Shown piece by piece: positions 24,265 through 33,282 of a DNA stretch of 64,000 bases. The stretch is from positions 62,001-126,000 of the forward strand of contig CBDANB010000005.1 in the NCBI GenBank assembly GCA_965197395.1, read 5' to 3'. How positions within the stretch are numbered: the stretch's first letter is position 1; every line of letters starts with the position of its first letter. This DNA comes from CAZYFH01 sp965197395. GTDB taxonomy: Bacteria; Acidobacteriota; Vicinamibacteria; Vicinamibacterales; UBA8438. The notes below the pieces were generated by a model, which saw only the letters and a list, made by a program, of their open reading frames with translations, was not told the origin of the DNA and did no database searches. The position numbers were made by a program, and so were the translations under genes.

Positions 24265-26235
24265 TCAGTCCGATTCCGGAAGACGATACGCGATGAGCTC
24301 GCCCGGGAATCCCCCACCGCTCACTGCGATGACGACGTATTGCTGGCCGTCATGCCGATACGTCATCGGCGATCCCGATGCACCGGCGGGCATATACACC
24401 TCACCGACCTCGCGGCCCGTCGCCTTGTCATAGGCACGGAGCATCGCCCCGTCGTCGCCGGACGGCGTCGTGAACCTCCCCGCCTCGCCCGCGATCACCA
24501 GGGTCTTCGTGATCAGCGTCCCAACCCGGCCGACCCGCCCGGTCCGCGGCACCGTCACGCCTTCGAGCAGCGGGTGGTTGCGGATGTTGTCGGGCGTCGC
24601 GCCGTGGGGAATCTGCCAGAGAATCTCACCCACCGTGAGATCGACGGCCGTGATCCGCCCCCACGGCGGCTTCACAATCGGGATGCCGTCGATATTGAGC
24701 GCCGCGTCCTCGGCTGGAATCTCCCGCGCGCGCCCACGAATGAAGTTCATGTCGGAGCGCTCCGGGTCGTTGATGAGCCCGAGCGACACCATCGACGTGA
24801 ACGTGTAGAGGTAGGCGATCCCGGTCTCGGGGTCGATCGAGCCTCCGGGCCAGTTGGTGCCCCCCGCCTGCGACGGGAGCATCAACGTGCCGATCACGCC
24901 GGTCGCCTCCGAGACGGTCGGCGGGGTAAAGATCGGACCGATGCGGTGTCGGGCGGCGATCTCCTCGGCCCGCCGCCTGATCTCAGGCGTGAAATCGACG
25001 AGGTCGTCCAGGTCGACACCCTGCCGGTCGTACGCGGGCGGCTTGGTGGGAAACGGCTGGGTTGGGGACAGGACTTCGCCCGGCACGTTCGACGCCTCCA
25101 CCGGCCGCTCTTCGATTGGCCAGATCGGCTCACCGGTCACGCGGCCGAGGACGTAGAGCCAGGCTTGCTTCGTCGGCTGCGCGACGATCTGCCGCACGAC
25201 GCCGTCGATTGTCACGTCGGCCAGGATCGGCGCGCAGGGAATGTCCCAGTCCCACACATCGTGATGGATGAACTGGTAGTGCCACACGCGGTCGCCGGTT
25301 TCGAGGTCGACCGCCACCAGGCTGTCGGAAAAGAGGTTGTCGCCGTGGCGATGTCCCCCGTAGTAATCGTTGGTCGGCATCTCCGTGGGGAGATACGCGA
25401 TGCCGAGCTCCGCGTCGACGCTGATCTGCCCCCAAACGCCCGTGTTCCCCGTATACCGCCATGACTCGTTCAGCCAGCTGTTGTTGCCGAACTCGTCCGC
25501 CCCCGGAATCGTGTGAAAGATCCACTTCCGGTCACCGGTGTCGGCATCGAAGCCCCGGATGTACCCCTTGATGTTGCGCATCGACTTCGGCGCGCTCCCC
25601 GGCAGGTGCGCCGCGCCCACCACGATGGTGTCGCCGGCGACAATCGGCGCGGCGTGCAGACCGGCCTCGCCGGTCACGAGGTCGATGTCCTGATCGAAAT
25701 TCTGCTTCAGATCGACGATGCCGCTCGCACCGAAACCGGGGAGTCGGTCGCCTGTTGCGGCATCGAGCCCGATCAATTGATAGCCGGGGGTCACGTAAAA
25801 GATCTGCCCGTCGGCGCCGTCGTCGCGAAAGGCGAGCCCACGACCCGACAGCCGACGCGGCGCGGCCGCCCCGCGCTCACCCTCGTCGAGGCGGTGCATC
25901 CACAACAGCTCACCCGTGCCGGCGTCGAGCGCGATCACGGATCGCCGCGACCCGGCGGTCGAGTAGACGACGCCGCCGACCATCAACGGCGTCGACTGGA
26001 AATTGAATTCCGGGTTGGGACCAAAGTTGCGCGTCTGGACCCGCCACGCCACCTCGAGGTCCGCGAAGTTCTCGGCGGTGATCTGGTCGAGGGGCGAGTA
26101 GCGAGTGTTCGCGATGTCACCCCCATAGCTGCGCCACTCGCCGTTCTCGGTGCCCTGCGCGGCGAGCGCGAGCGATGCCCCGACCACCATCGTCGCCGTG
26201 ACCAGCGCCGTTACGGTGCGTCGTCCCGTTGCCAT
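24265..26235 (-). CDS. PQQ-dependent dehydrogenase-type quinoprotein
   Basis: A 656-residue secreted eight-bladed beta-propeller. It has a signal peptide (ALVTATMVVGASLALAAQ), then the family opening GEWRSYGGDIANTRYSPLDQI and repeated tryptophan-docking motifs (VIALDAGTGELLW, GFDADTGDRKWIF, AVDLETGDRVWHY). The active-region segment is NDYYGGHRHGDNLFSDSLVA, and the end is GSPMTYRHDGQQYVVIAVSGGG. It lacks a CxxCH motif, so electrons must pass to a separate acceptor. The substrate is unknown; relatives are annotated as glucose/quinate/alcohol-type quinoproteins. Another intact paralogue lies at 49121-51178 and three broken ones occur nearby. The ATG at 26235 is the only sensible start. Confidence 0.9.
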   Translation of the reverse strand: MATGRRTVTALVTATMVVGASLALAAQGTENGEWRSYGGDIANTRYSPLDQITAENFADLEVAWRVQTRNFGPNPEFNFQSTPLMVGGVVYSTAGSRRSVIALDAGTGELLWMHRLDEGERGAAAPRRLSGRGLAFRDDGADGQIFYVTPGYQLIGLDAATGDRLPGFGASGIVDLKQNFDQDIDLVTGEAGLHAAPIVAGDTIVVGAAHLPGSAPKSMRNIKGYIRGFDADTGDRKWIFHTIPGADEFGNNSWLNESWRYTGNTGVWGQISVDAELGIAYLPTEMPTNDYYGGHRHGDNLFSDSLVAVDLETGDRVWHYQFIHHDVWDWDIPCAPILADVTIDGVVRQIVAQPTKQAWLYVLGRVTGEPIWPIEERPVEASNVPGEVLSPTQPFPTKPPAYDRQGVDLDDLVDFTPEIRRRAEEIAARHRIGPIFTPPTVSEATGVIGTLMLPSQAGGTNWPGGSIDPETGIAYLYTFTSMVSLGLINDPERSDMNFIRGRAREIPAEDAALNIDGIPIVKPPWGRITAVDLTVGEILWQIPHGATPDNIRNHPLLEGVTVPRTGRVGRVGTLITKTLVIAGEAGRFTTPSGDDGAMLRAYDKATGREVGEVYMPAGASGSPMTYRHDGQQYVVIAVSGGGFPGELIAYRLPESD

Positions 26236-26254
26236 GTTCGTCTGGCCCGTCCGC

Positions 26255-27154
26255 CTAGCGCTCCACGTATTTGTGCAGCTCGGGTCGGACGGTGTCGGCG
26301 ACGTAGATGTCGCCGCTCGGGGTCACGGTCATGTAGTGCGCTTCGCCGAACTCCCCCAGCCCTTTGCCGGGCTGGCCGTTGGCCCCGATGGCCTTGCCGT
26401 TCTCATCCAGCTTGAGGATCTCGCCGGCGAAACCGCTGACCATATACATCTGCTGGTCGGCATCGATGAACAGTCCACAGGGGAGGCCCTTGTATGCCCA
26501 CTCCTTTATGTACGCGCCTTGATCGTCGAAGATCTGGACGCGTCGGTTCTGCCGGTCCGCAACATACACGAGCCCTTCGGCGTCGACCACAATCGAATGA
26601 GGTGTGTCGAACTCGCTCGCTCCGGTCCCGGCCTCACCCCACGAGGTCATCAGCGATCCTTCACTGTCGAACTTCAGCACGTGGGGCTCGCCTTGCCCGT
26701 GGCCGACGAGCACGAAGATCTCGCCCGCCAGGCCGATGGCCAGGTCGGTCGGCTCGTTCATCAGTGGCGTGTCGTCGGCGTCGATGCTGAGGAGCACCTC
26801 GCCGTCGGGGTTCATTTTCCGCACGACATCCGCGTTGACGTCGGTCGTCCAGATGTTGCCTCGAGGGTCGACGCGCATGCCGTGCGGCCGGTCGTATTGC
26901 CCCTGTCCCCACGAACGGACGAAGCTGCCGTCGGGCCCAAACTCCATCAGCGGGTTCGGCCCGCGATTGAACACGAGCAGGCGATTCCGTGACGTCCAGG
27001 CGACGCTCGACGGCGCGCCCATTTCGAGGTCCGCCGGGATCTGCAACCCGTGCGGGACCGGCCGGTATCCGAGATCGGGCGCGTCTTCCATCTGCGCCGG
27101 ATCCGGAGCCGTGAGTATCTGGAGCAGCAGGACAATACTGATGATGACGTGCAT
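26255..27154 (-). CDS. Secreted NHL-repeat beta-propeller
   Basis: 299 residues with a short signal peptide (ISIVLLLQILTAP). Six NHL-like blades follow: SVAWTSRNRLLVFNRG, GMRVDPRGNIWTTDVNADVVRKM, DLAIGLAGEIFVLVGHG, SIVVDAEGLVYVADRQNRRVQIF, GLFIDADQQMYMVSG and YMTVTPSGDIYVADT. The fold resembles the lyase domain of peptidylglycine alpha-amidating enzymes, and such bacterial proteins are often so named without evidence. It lies 19 bases upstream of the quinoprotein gene, so the two are probably co-transcribed. Confidence 0.85.
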   Translation of the reverse strand: MHVIISIVLLLQILTAPDPAQMEDAPDLGYRPVPHGLQIPADLEMGAPSSVAWTSRNRLLVFNRGPNPLMEFGPDGSFVRSWGQGQYDRPHGMRVDPRGNIWTTDVNADVVRKMNPDGEVLLSIDADDTPLMNEPTDLAIGLAGEIFVLVGHGQGEPHVLKFDSEGSLMTSWGEAGTGASEFDTPHSIVVDAEGLVYVADRQNRRVQIFDDQGAYIKEWAYKGLPCGLFIDADQQMYMVSGFAGEILKLDENGKAIGANGQPGKGLGEFGEAHYMTVTPSGDIYVADTVRPELHKYVER

Positions 27155-27249
27155 CTGTCTTCCTCTATGGTGAGCCGCGCATTAGCTATACCACGTTGGG
27201 GCGGTCGTCGCTCGGCGACGCGGGTCGCGCGCTGCCGACCTCCCGAGCA

Positions 27250-27672
27250 CTACTCGACGACGCGGAGGTCGGCGCGACCCTCCGTATACATCGCCTCCAT
27301 CGCCTCGTTGAATCCCGGCACCAGCTCTTCCGTCTCGTCGGGAACGTCCCGGTCGACAGCCTGGCCAACGAGCTCGTGCACCGCTGCGACCTTGTGCAGC
27401 ATCGACCTCGGCGCCAGGAAGCGCAGCTGCTCAAACACCACCAGCGACCGAGCAATGCTCTCTTTGTCTCTGGTCTCTGCGCGCGCGGCTGCCATTGCGA
27501 GATTCGCACATCGACTGAAGTCTGCGTAGAGCTCTCGCTTGTCACGGTCGAACCGCGTCGAATCCTGATGACGGAGCACGTATGCCTGCGTCGCCCACGT
27601 CGCGATCGAGCCGAGAGCGACACCACCCAATGCTCCGATGACCGTCCACGCCACATCCGACATTCCACCCAT
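27250..27672 (-). CDS. Uncharacterised single-helix membrane protein
   Basis: 140 residues from the ATG at 27672 (AGAGAGG nine bases upstream; ATG at 27663 is a near alternative). One N-terminal membrane helix (VAWTVIGALGGVALGSIATWATQ) is followed by a charged helical cytoplasmic domain (TRFDRDKRELYADFSRCANLAMAAARAETRDKES). The general form, one TM plus an alpha-helical tail, is common among proteins of unknown function in genome islands. No catalytic motif is visible. It stands alone between the NHL gene and the cyclase-family gene. Confidence 0.55.
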   Translation of the reverse strand: MGGMSDVAWTVIGALGGVALGSIATWATQAYVLRHQDSTRFDRDKRELYADFSRCANLAMAAARAETRDKESIARSLVVFEQLRFLAPRSMLHKVAAVHELVGQAVDRDVPDETEELVPGFNEAMEAMYTEGRADLRVVE

Positions 27673-27885
27673 CCTCAGCCACCTCTCTTGCGGCTGATTA
27701 TGCCAGCGACCCGGACCGGCCACCGACCGCCGCGAACGTTCCGGGACATCGATGACGCCGGGCAAGACCACACGGTCGAGATCGTCGAGGCAGTGGAACG
27801 GCGGGTCTTCGGGCGCGACGTGCGCCGGTAGCGGCGTCCCGCGCACGGCCGCGGAGACTGCTTGGGCCGCGGAGCCCGTCGTGGT

Positions 27886-28911
27886 CTAGAACATCGCGAT
27901 CGGATTGACCGGCGACCCCGTGCCGTTGGGAATCGGCAGGGGGGCGATGGTCACCATGAACTCCCACCGGTTGCGCGCGGCGGCCGCCGCGGCCAACGCC
28001 TGGAAATCGGCACGATCGAGCAGCTGGATCCCCAGGATTGTCAGCGCGAAGTTGTGGAGCGCGATCCGGGGGAGGTCGCCCTCGGGCTGCGGCGCGTAGC
28101 CGGGCGTTTCCCATCCCGCGACCGAGACGTCACGCTCGCGTAACCAGGGAATCACGTTGTTGTCGAGACCGGCCGCCTCCTGACCGGTGTCGAACGGACC
28201 GATGGCATCCTGTCGGGCCCAGCGACCCCAGCGAATGAAGAAGGCATCGCCTGGGCCGACCGCGACCCCGGCCATCTCTTCCCACGCCTCCAGATCGGCA
28301 ACGGTGATGCGCGTGCCCGGCTCCAGGTAGGGCACCCCTTTGAGACGCGGGATGTCGTAGAGGACGCCGCGCGTCACGATACCGTCCTTCATGGCGAGGA
28401 TGTTGTTCTTTGTCGCACCCTCTTCCATCGTGACCAGACCCTCCACGTCGTACCCGTTCCACATCTTGCCGTCGAAGAAAATGTGCGCGAACGCATCGAG
28501 GTGGGTGGTGCCTGAACCGTGGATGCAGGGGTAGGAAATCTGATCGCTGGCGGCGGATCGGTTCGCGCGCGTCATCGACCACTCGACCGGGCAGGGCACG
28601 TCGACGCTTTCGTAGTTCTGTGCCTCCGACGCGAGCGAGACCGTGAATCCCTCGGTGACGAGCGCGGCGGCGGCGGCCCGCCGGGCCGGTGTGATCAGGT
28701 TGAAGGCGCCCACCTCGTCATCGGGTCCCCACCGACCCCAGTTCGACAGCTCGTCGATCCAGCGGTCGTATTGCGCCTGGCTGACGAGCGGGGGCTCCGA
28801 CGCCTGCTCCGTTGACACCCCGCACGCTGGCGTTGCGGCCACACCCGCAGCCACGGCGACGACGACGATCGCGCGAGACGAAAAAGCCGTCATGTTCATT
28901 GTCATCGTCAT
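27886..28911 (-). CDS. Cyclase-family (kynurenine formamidase-like) lipoprotein
   Basis: 341 residues. A lipoprotein signal with lipobox near ATPAC (Cys30) is followed by the cyclase/formamidase fold: WGRWGPDDEVGAFNLITPARR, the metal-binding motif HGSGTTHLDAFAH (His131, Asp139, His143), GPGDAFFIRWG and LHNFALTILGIQLLD. Family members hydrolyse amides or cyclic substrates using a divalent metal; kynurenine formamidase and isatin hydrolase are examples. Export by a lipid anchor argues against a tryptophan-pathway role. A truncated quinoprotein remnant ends at its start codon and a nitrilase gene lies upstream, consistent with an amide/nitrile catabolic cluster. Confidence 0.88.
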   Translation of the reverse strand: MTMTMNMTAFSSRAIVVVAVAAGVAATPACGVSTEQASEPPLVSQAQYDRWIDELSNWGRWGPDDEVGAFNLITPARRAAAAALVTEGFTVSLASEAQNYESVDVPCPVEWSMTRANRSAASDQISYPCIHGSGTTHLDAFAHIFFDGKMWNGYDVEGLVTMEEGATKNNILAMKDGIVTRGVLYDIPRLKGVPYLEPGTRITVADLEAWEEMAGVAVGPGDAFFIRWGRWARQDAIGPFDTGQEAAGLDNNVIPWLRERDVSVAGWETPGYAPQPEGDLPRIALHNFALTILGIQLLDRADFQALAAAAAARNRWEFMVTIAPLPIPNGTGSPVNPIAMF

Positions 28912-29316
28912 CCTTCAGGCGCGCGAACGGCCTGACCGTCCACCACGGGCGCCGCGTCGAACCAGACGACCTCGCCCGTCGTCGCATCGAGCGCGGCCAC
29001 CGTCCCCGAGCCCCGTGCTCACATAGAGCAGGCCACCGGCCATGAGCGGTGTGTTCCGCGAGGCGATGGGCGCTTCCAATGGGTTGCCCTGCCGGACGGC
29101 GTCTGGAATCGTCGACTGCTGCCAGGCGACCTGCAACGAACCGGCGTTGTCCGCGTTGATCTGGTCGAGCGGCGAGTACTTCGTGCTGGCCGCGTCGCCC
29201 GCGTACGCACGCCACTCGCCCGACTGCGCGGCCACGGCAGCGGGCGTGGCGATGGCAAGGGCACAGGTGAAGGCGAGCGTCGTGGTGCGCTCGCGGCTCA
29301 TGCGTAGTCGTCCCAT
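28908..29316 (-). pseudogene. Quinoprotein N-terminal remnant
   Basis: From the ATG at 29316 (GAGGAA upstream) the first ~100 residues are a normal quinoprotein start: signal peptide (LAFTCALAIATPAAVAAQ), GEWRAYAGDAASTKYSPLDQI, and NTPLMAGGLLYVSTG. The reading frame then shifts; the correct continuation SGTVAALDATTGEVVWFDAA is found in another frame and meets a stop overlapping the cyclase start codon. About 500 residues are missing. It follows the nitrilase gene by 12 bases, so the remnant is probably still transcribed. Confidence 0.85.
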
Positions 29317-29328
29317 GGAAGTTCCTCG

Positions 29329-30459
29329 CTACCCTTCGACGTCGACCGCAAGCGCTTCCAGCTCGCGTACGATCGTTTCCACTTTACCGGGCGGCAACTG
29401 GTGTTTCGCCGCCACCGCCTCCACGTGCTCGAGCTTGATGCGTTGCGGCGGTGACGCCGCTCCGGTAGGCCCGAAGTCGTCGCCACGCACACGCAGCGAC
29501 ACAACGTCCCACCGGCTGTAGTGCCCCATGCAGTCGAAGACGTTCTTGGCGACGATGCGGTCTTTTGGGTCTAGCTCGGCGACGATGAGCGCCTCGCGAT
29601 GGAACACCGGCTCCGTGACATAGGCGCCGAACGGATTGGCAATGGCACTGCCACCCATCGCCCACTTCCAGGACGCGGTCTCCTTGTAGGGGAACTCGTC
29701 GGGCACGGCATCCTCCGGGAGGAACATCGACGCGCTGACAACGAAGGTCTGCGTCTCGAACGCGTACTCACGTATCGCAGCGTCCTGATCGGAGAGGTAG
29801 AGCGGCCGCACGTCCCCCGACATGTCTCGTGTGGCGTTGCCCTTGCCGCCGTAGCTCCACCACCCGGGCCAGCACGCGGCGTGGATCTCTTCGCCCTTCA
29901 TAGCCATCGCGGCCTTCAGGAGCGTCATGTGATTCTCGAAGCAGACGAGCCCGCCAAGCTTGCCGAGTGGCGTGTCAAAGACCTGCAGATCCGAGGCATC
30001 GCCACGCCCCCAGAAGAACCGTTCCTGGTGCGTCGGCATGAGCTTCCGGTGCCGGCCCAGGAGCGTCCCGTCGCGATCGATGAACAGCATGGTGTTGTAC
30101 AGCGTCGCCGAGCCGTCGCGATCGTCCTGCTCGTTCAATCCAATCACGGCGACCACGCCGGCGCTGGCGCACGCCTTCGAGAGCACGTCGGTCTCGGGCC
30201 CCGGGATGCGAACCGACTGGTCGTAGAACGCGACGACCGTGTCCTTCCACAGTTGCGCGCTCTCCGGGTTCGTGTAGCCGAAGTTGTTGCGCCAATATGG
30301 ATACGTTGGAATACCGGTCTCGGGGGTCACCACCAGATCGACGCCCTGCCGGCCCGCGTCGTGGAGGCACTCGGCGTATTTCTCGATGCTCTCCTTCTTC
30401 TTCATGAACACCGGGCTAATCTGAGCGGCCGCCGCGATGAACGGTTGGTCCAGGCGCAT
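29329..30459 (-). CDS. Nitrilase (carbon-nitrogen hydrolase superfamily, nitrilase branch)
   Basis: A 376-residue cytoplasmic enzyme with the catalytic set Glu47 (VVTPETGIP), Lys139 (RHRKLMPTHQER) and Cys173 (GLVCFENHMTLL). The residues after Glu (TGIPTYPYWRNNFGYTN) and the ACWPGWWSYGG block are typical of aliphatic/aryl nitrilases and cyanide-hydrolase relatives rather than amidases. It converts R-CN to a carboxylate and ammonia, or to an amide. Length is in the normal range. It is the second gene after the metallo-beta-lactamase-fold gene, eight bases apart, in a likely operon. Confidence 0.9.
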   Translation of the reverse strand: MRLDQPFIAAAAQISPVFMKKKESIEKYAECLHDAGRQGVDLVVTPETGIPTYPYWRNNFGYTNPESAQLWKDTVVAFYDQSVRIPGPETDVLSKACASAGVVAVIGLNEQDDRDGSATLYNTMLFIDRDGTLLGRHRKLMPTHQERFFWGRGDASDLQVFDTPLGKLGGLVCFENHMTLLKAAMAMKGEEIHAACWPGWWSYGGKGNATRDMSGDVRPLYLSDQDAAIREYAFETQTFVVSASMFLPEDAVPDEFPYKETASWKWAMGGSAIANPFGAYVTEPVFHREALIVAELDPKDRIVAKNVFDCMGHYSRWDVVSLRVRGDDFGPTGAASPPQRIKLEHVEAVAAKHQLPPGKVETIVRELEALAVDVEG

Positions 30460-30467
30460 GTCGGAGG

Positions 30468-31541
30468 CTACTTCGACTGATAGGTGCGGCTCACGCCGGT
30501 CCGGCCGTTCGTCATCGTCCAGCTCCGGCCGTCCGGCTGCACCGTCGCCTTGATCCAGTGCCCGGCGCAGTCATCCTCCTCGGTCAGGTTGGCGATGAGC
30601 GGCTCGTCCGTGTTGTACGCCGCGTCGTCGGCGAGCGCGCGATGCGCCTGCCAGACATCCTCGATGCTGGCGATGCTCTGCGCGACAACAAGCGAATCCG
30701 GGGTCCCGCCTTTTCGCGGGCCGTTGTTGATGACGACGACGGTCGGGTCGAGTGCGGCCGTGAGCTCGGGCCGGATAGCGCCGTAGCCTCCATGATGGGG
30801 GACTTGATAGACGTCGACGACACCGAGTCGGTTTTCAGGGCAGGCCAACGCATGCTCGCGGTCGGGCGTCAGATCGCCGAGGTTCAGAAACTGAAAGGCG
30901 CCAAGCGAGAGCAGGTATCCGAGGCTATGGCCGTTCTCCCCCTGGTCGGCCGTCGGTGCCTCCGCGTCGGCGCAGAGACCATTGGGCGGCCGCGGCTCCA
31001 GCGAATCGACGAGCGCGCGGTGCGAGGCGATGATCGAAAACTCGATGCGTCGGAGCGGCAGCTTGTCGCCTGGTGCCACCGACCGTCTGCGGTCGACGGC
31101 GAGACCGACGTACTCATTCCAGAGCGCATCGCCCCGCTCGCTGCCCCGCTCGACGCTGTCGCCGTGGTCGATGATCTGGCCGACGGGGACACGTTCGATC
31201 AGCGTCGCCAGCCCCCCAACGTGGTCGCCATGGAAATGCGAGAAGAGCAGGTAGTCGATCTCGGTGATGCCCGCGTCGCTCATCGCCGCCTGGATACGCA
31301 GGGCATCACGCGCGTCGGGCCGGGACCACCCGGTATCCATCAGCAGCGACTCGCGCTGGGGTGTCACGACCAGCGTGGCGGCGCCGCCCTCCACATCGAT
31401 CCAGTAGATGTCGAGTGTGGCCGGCGCCTGCGTGTGCACGCCTGCCGGCACGGTCACCAGTGCGAGCGCGGCAAGCCCGCACACGGCGATGCGTCGCGTG
31501 ACCGCCCGGAACGTCGTGGTCGTCGTCTGCGTCATGGTCAC
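30468..31541 (-). CDS. Secreted metallo-beta-lactamase-fold hydrolase (ComEC C-domain-like)
   Basis: 357 residues with a signal peptide (IAVCGLAALALVTVPAGVHTQA). The MBL motif SHFHGDHVGG (His102, His104, Asp106, His107) is followed by NLGDLTPDREHAL and VPHHGGYGAIRPEL, which supply later metal ligands. The opening LDIYWIDVEGGAATLVVTP matches the MBL domain of ComEC/Rec2 and its stand-alone relatives. The substrate is unknown; phosphodiester, lactone or ester hydrolysis are all possible. It lies eight bases upstream of the nitrilase gene and is probably co-transcribed. Confidence 0.85.
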   Translation of the reverse strand: MTMTQTTTTTFRAVTRRIAVCGLAALALVTVPAGVHTQAPATLDIYWIDVEGGAATLVVTPQRESLLMDTGWSRPDARDALRIQAAMSDAGITEIDYLLFSHFHGDHVGGLATLIERVPVGQIIDHGDSVERGSERGDALWNEYVGLAVDRRRSVAPGDKLPLRRIEFSIIASHRALVDSLEPRPPNGLCADAEAPTADQGENGHSLGYLLSLGAFQFLNLGDLTPDREHALACPENRLGVVDVYQVPHHGGYGAIRPELTAALDPTVVVINNGPRKGGTPDSLVVAQSIASIEDVWQAHRALADDAAYNTDEPLIANLTEEDDCAGHWIKATVQPDGRSWTMTNGRTGVSRTYQSK

Positions 31542-31657
31542 TCCCGGCCGCTGTGAGAACCTCCGGTGAGGCCGTCAGGCCGGCAGTCGACCGACTCCTG
31601 CCAGCCCCAATCGCGGCACATACGTGAGATGGTCTCATAGGACACGTGTGTTGGTCG

Positions 31658-32527
31658 CTACCCGGCCGAGACCCTGGTGTCGACGTCCTTTGCGTCGCCT
31701 GCCTCCGCGAACCGGGGCTTGTGGCGGCCGTAGATGTGGTCGCCGATCCGTTGCATCCGCTCGACCTCGTCTGGCGGCAGCGGGCCCCGCTCGAGCGCGT
31801 GCAGCGCTTCCTGCATCTGGACCCGATCCGACGGACCGCAGAGCACCATGTCGACGGCGGGCTGGCTGAGGACAAATCGATAACAATCGCCGGCGGTTGG
31901 CGGGGTCTCGCCGGCGGGCATCTTGCGCGAGTCGAGGAGATGGCCCCAGCGTGTCGCGGTGTACGCGATCAGGCCTGGACGCGGGTCGACAGGCACGAAG
32001 GGGAAGACATCCCGCTCCGCGCCGCGGTGGACCGCGTTGTAGCGCAGCATGAAGATGTCGTACGCGCTCTCCCCTTTGTGATACTCGTCGAACAGCGACT
32101 GCAGCAACGGTCGGTTGTGCGTGCTGAGCGCCAGGAAGCGGACCTTGCCCTGTTCGCGAAGCCGTTCGAACGCGTCGACATACGCCGGGCCGGGACGCTC
32201 GTTTCGCATGCCGAGGAGCAGCACGTCGAAGTAGTCGAGGCCCGCGCGCCGCAAGGCCACCTCGACCGACAAGCCAATGAGCCCTGGGATCCTGGAGTAG
32301 GACTGCACCGTGAGGACGACGTCCTCACGGCGGCGCCGAGCCACGTTCCGCATCGCCCGACCGAAGGCTGACCGCCGGACGGTGCCCCAATAGAGGTAGT
32401 TGACACCTTGCTCGACCGCCTCCTCGATGACGCTCGCCGGCGCCCCAAAGCTGGAGCCGAGCCCAAGTCGGCTGACCGTGAGCCCGGTCTGCCCGAGCGG
32501 GACTCTCTGGGTGTAGTCGGCCGTCAT
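31658..32527 (-). CDS. Aldo/keto reductase-family protein with a non-canonical active site
   Basis: About 289 residues from the ATG at 32527 (MTADYTQRVPLGQTGLTVS; an ATG at 32554 is also in frame). The (beta/alpha)8 pattern is clear: RVPLGQTGLTVSRLGLGSSFG, DYFDVLLLGMRNERPG, LREQGKVRFLALSTHN and a C-terminal QPAVDMVLCGPSD NADPH-binding segment. Where canonical members have D-x4-Y and later Lys and His, this protein has NYLYWGTVRRSAFG, DVVLTVQS and LLLGM, so the usual Asp-Tyr-Lys-His tetrad is not evident. It may be a divergent oxidoreductase or a catalytically altered member. It stands alone. Confidence 0.8.
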   Translation of the reverse strand: MTADYTQRVPLGQTGLTVSRLGLGSSFGAPASVIEEAVEQGVNYLYWGTVRRSAFGRAMRNVARRRREDVVLTVQSYSRIPGLIGLSVEVALRRAGLDYFDVLLLGMRNERPGPAYVDAFERLREQGKVRFLALSTHNRPLLQSLFDEYHKGESAYDIFMLRYNAVHRGAERDVFPFVPVDPRPGLIAYTATRWGHLLDSRKMPAGETPPTAGDCYRFVLSQPAVDMVLCGPSDRVQMQEALHALERGPLPPDEVERMQRIGDHIYGRHKPRFAEAGDAKDVDTRVSAG

Positions 32528-32554
32528 CGGAGGGATCATACCGGCAGACACCAT

Positions 32555-32612
32555 GCCACATGGCGCGGATCACCCCCGACCTCGCCATATGGCGAGGATC
32601 ACCCCCGACCTC
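32555..32612. repeat. 29-base tandem duplication upstream of the aldo/keto reductase
   Basis: Two adjacent 29-base units (32555-32583 and 32584-32612) differ at only two positions and share the GGATCACCCCCGACCTC core. The second unit starts with the palindrome GCCATATGGC. It sits in the promoter region between the aldo/keto reductase gene and the ArsR-type gene. Confidence 0.8.
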
Positions 32613-32663
32613 TGACGCCGTCGCCAGCGCCGTGGGCGGAGGGCTGGGCTTGATGGTGGCCCA

Positions 32664-32687
32664 CTAATTCGATACGCTTCGAATTAG
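32664..32687. promoter_or_regulatory. ArsR-type operator
   Basis: Perfect 9-base arms CTAATTCGA (32664-32672) and TCGAATTAG (32679-32687) with a 6-base spacer, 25 bases before the regulator start. ArsR-family repressors bind such A/T-rich imperfect or perfect 9-to-12-base dyads overlapping their own promoter. This is therefore the likely autoregulatory site. Confidence 0.65.
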
Positions 32688-32712
32688 ATGTCTATCGACA
32701 CAAGGGAGGTCT

Positions 32713-33282
32713 TTGTCAGCTGAACGATTCGACGAACTGCTCGCCGCCTTCAGGGACCTCACTGATGAAAGCCGCCTGAAGATTGTGGGGTTGCTGACGC
32801 AACGAGAGCACAGTGTGAAGGAGCTGTCGGCACTGATCGGCCTGACGGAACCGACCATCTCGCATCACCTCGCGCGGCTGTCCACACATGGACTGGTATC
32901 GATGCGGGCAGACGGAACCACGCATCTCTACAGTTTCCATCGCACCGTGCTCCAGCGATTCCGGAAAGATCTGTTCTCCACGGAGCACGTCAACTCGCTC
33001 GTGGATGGCGTGAACAGGGACGCGTACGAGCGCAAGGTGTTTCGAACCTATGTGGACGGACAGAGAATCACGCAGGTGCCGACCGTGCGCAGGAAGCGGG
33101 ATATTCTCCTGCGTTGGCTCGCGGAGGACTTCGACGAGGGGATCCGGTACACGGAGAAGCAAGTGAACGCCATCATCAAGAAACGCCATGCCGATTCGGC
33201 CTACCTCCGGCGCGAAATGATCGGGCTGAAGCTCCTCGATCGCGAACGCGACGGCGGCACTTACTGGAAGGGTCCCGGGTGA
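32713..33282 (+). CDS. ArsR-family regulator with C-terminal DUF2087
   Basis: 189 residues from the TTG at 32713, chosen because GGGAGG lies at ideal spacing. The N-terminal winged helix (LTDESRLKIVGLLTQREHSVKELSALIGLTEPTISHHLARLSTHGLV) is ArsR-like. The C-terminal half carries DUF2087 (RKRDILLRWLAEDFDEGIRYTEKQVNAIIKKRHADSAYLRREMI), a helical domain common in such fusions. No metal-binding Cys motif is seen, so the effector is probably not As/Cd/Zn. A perfect dyad lies upstream. No obvious target gene is adjacent; the divergent aldo/keto reductase is a candidate. Confidence 0.85.
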   Translation: MSAERFDELLAAFRDLTDESRLKIVGLLTQREHSVKELSALIGLTEPTISHHLARLSTHGLVSMRADGTTHLYSFHRTVLQRFRKDLFSTEHVNSLVDGVNRDAYERKVFRTYVDGQRITQVPTVRRKRDILLRWLAEDFDEGIRYTEKQVNAIIKKRHADSAYLRREMIGLKLLDRERDGGTYWKGPG

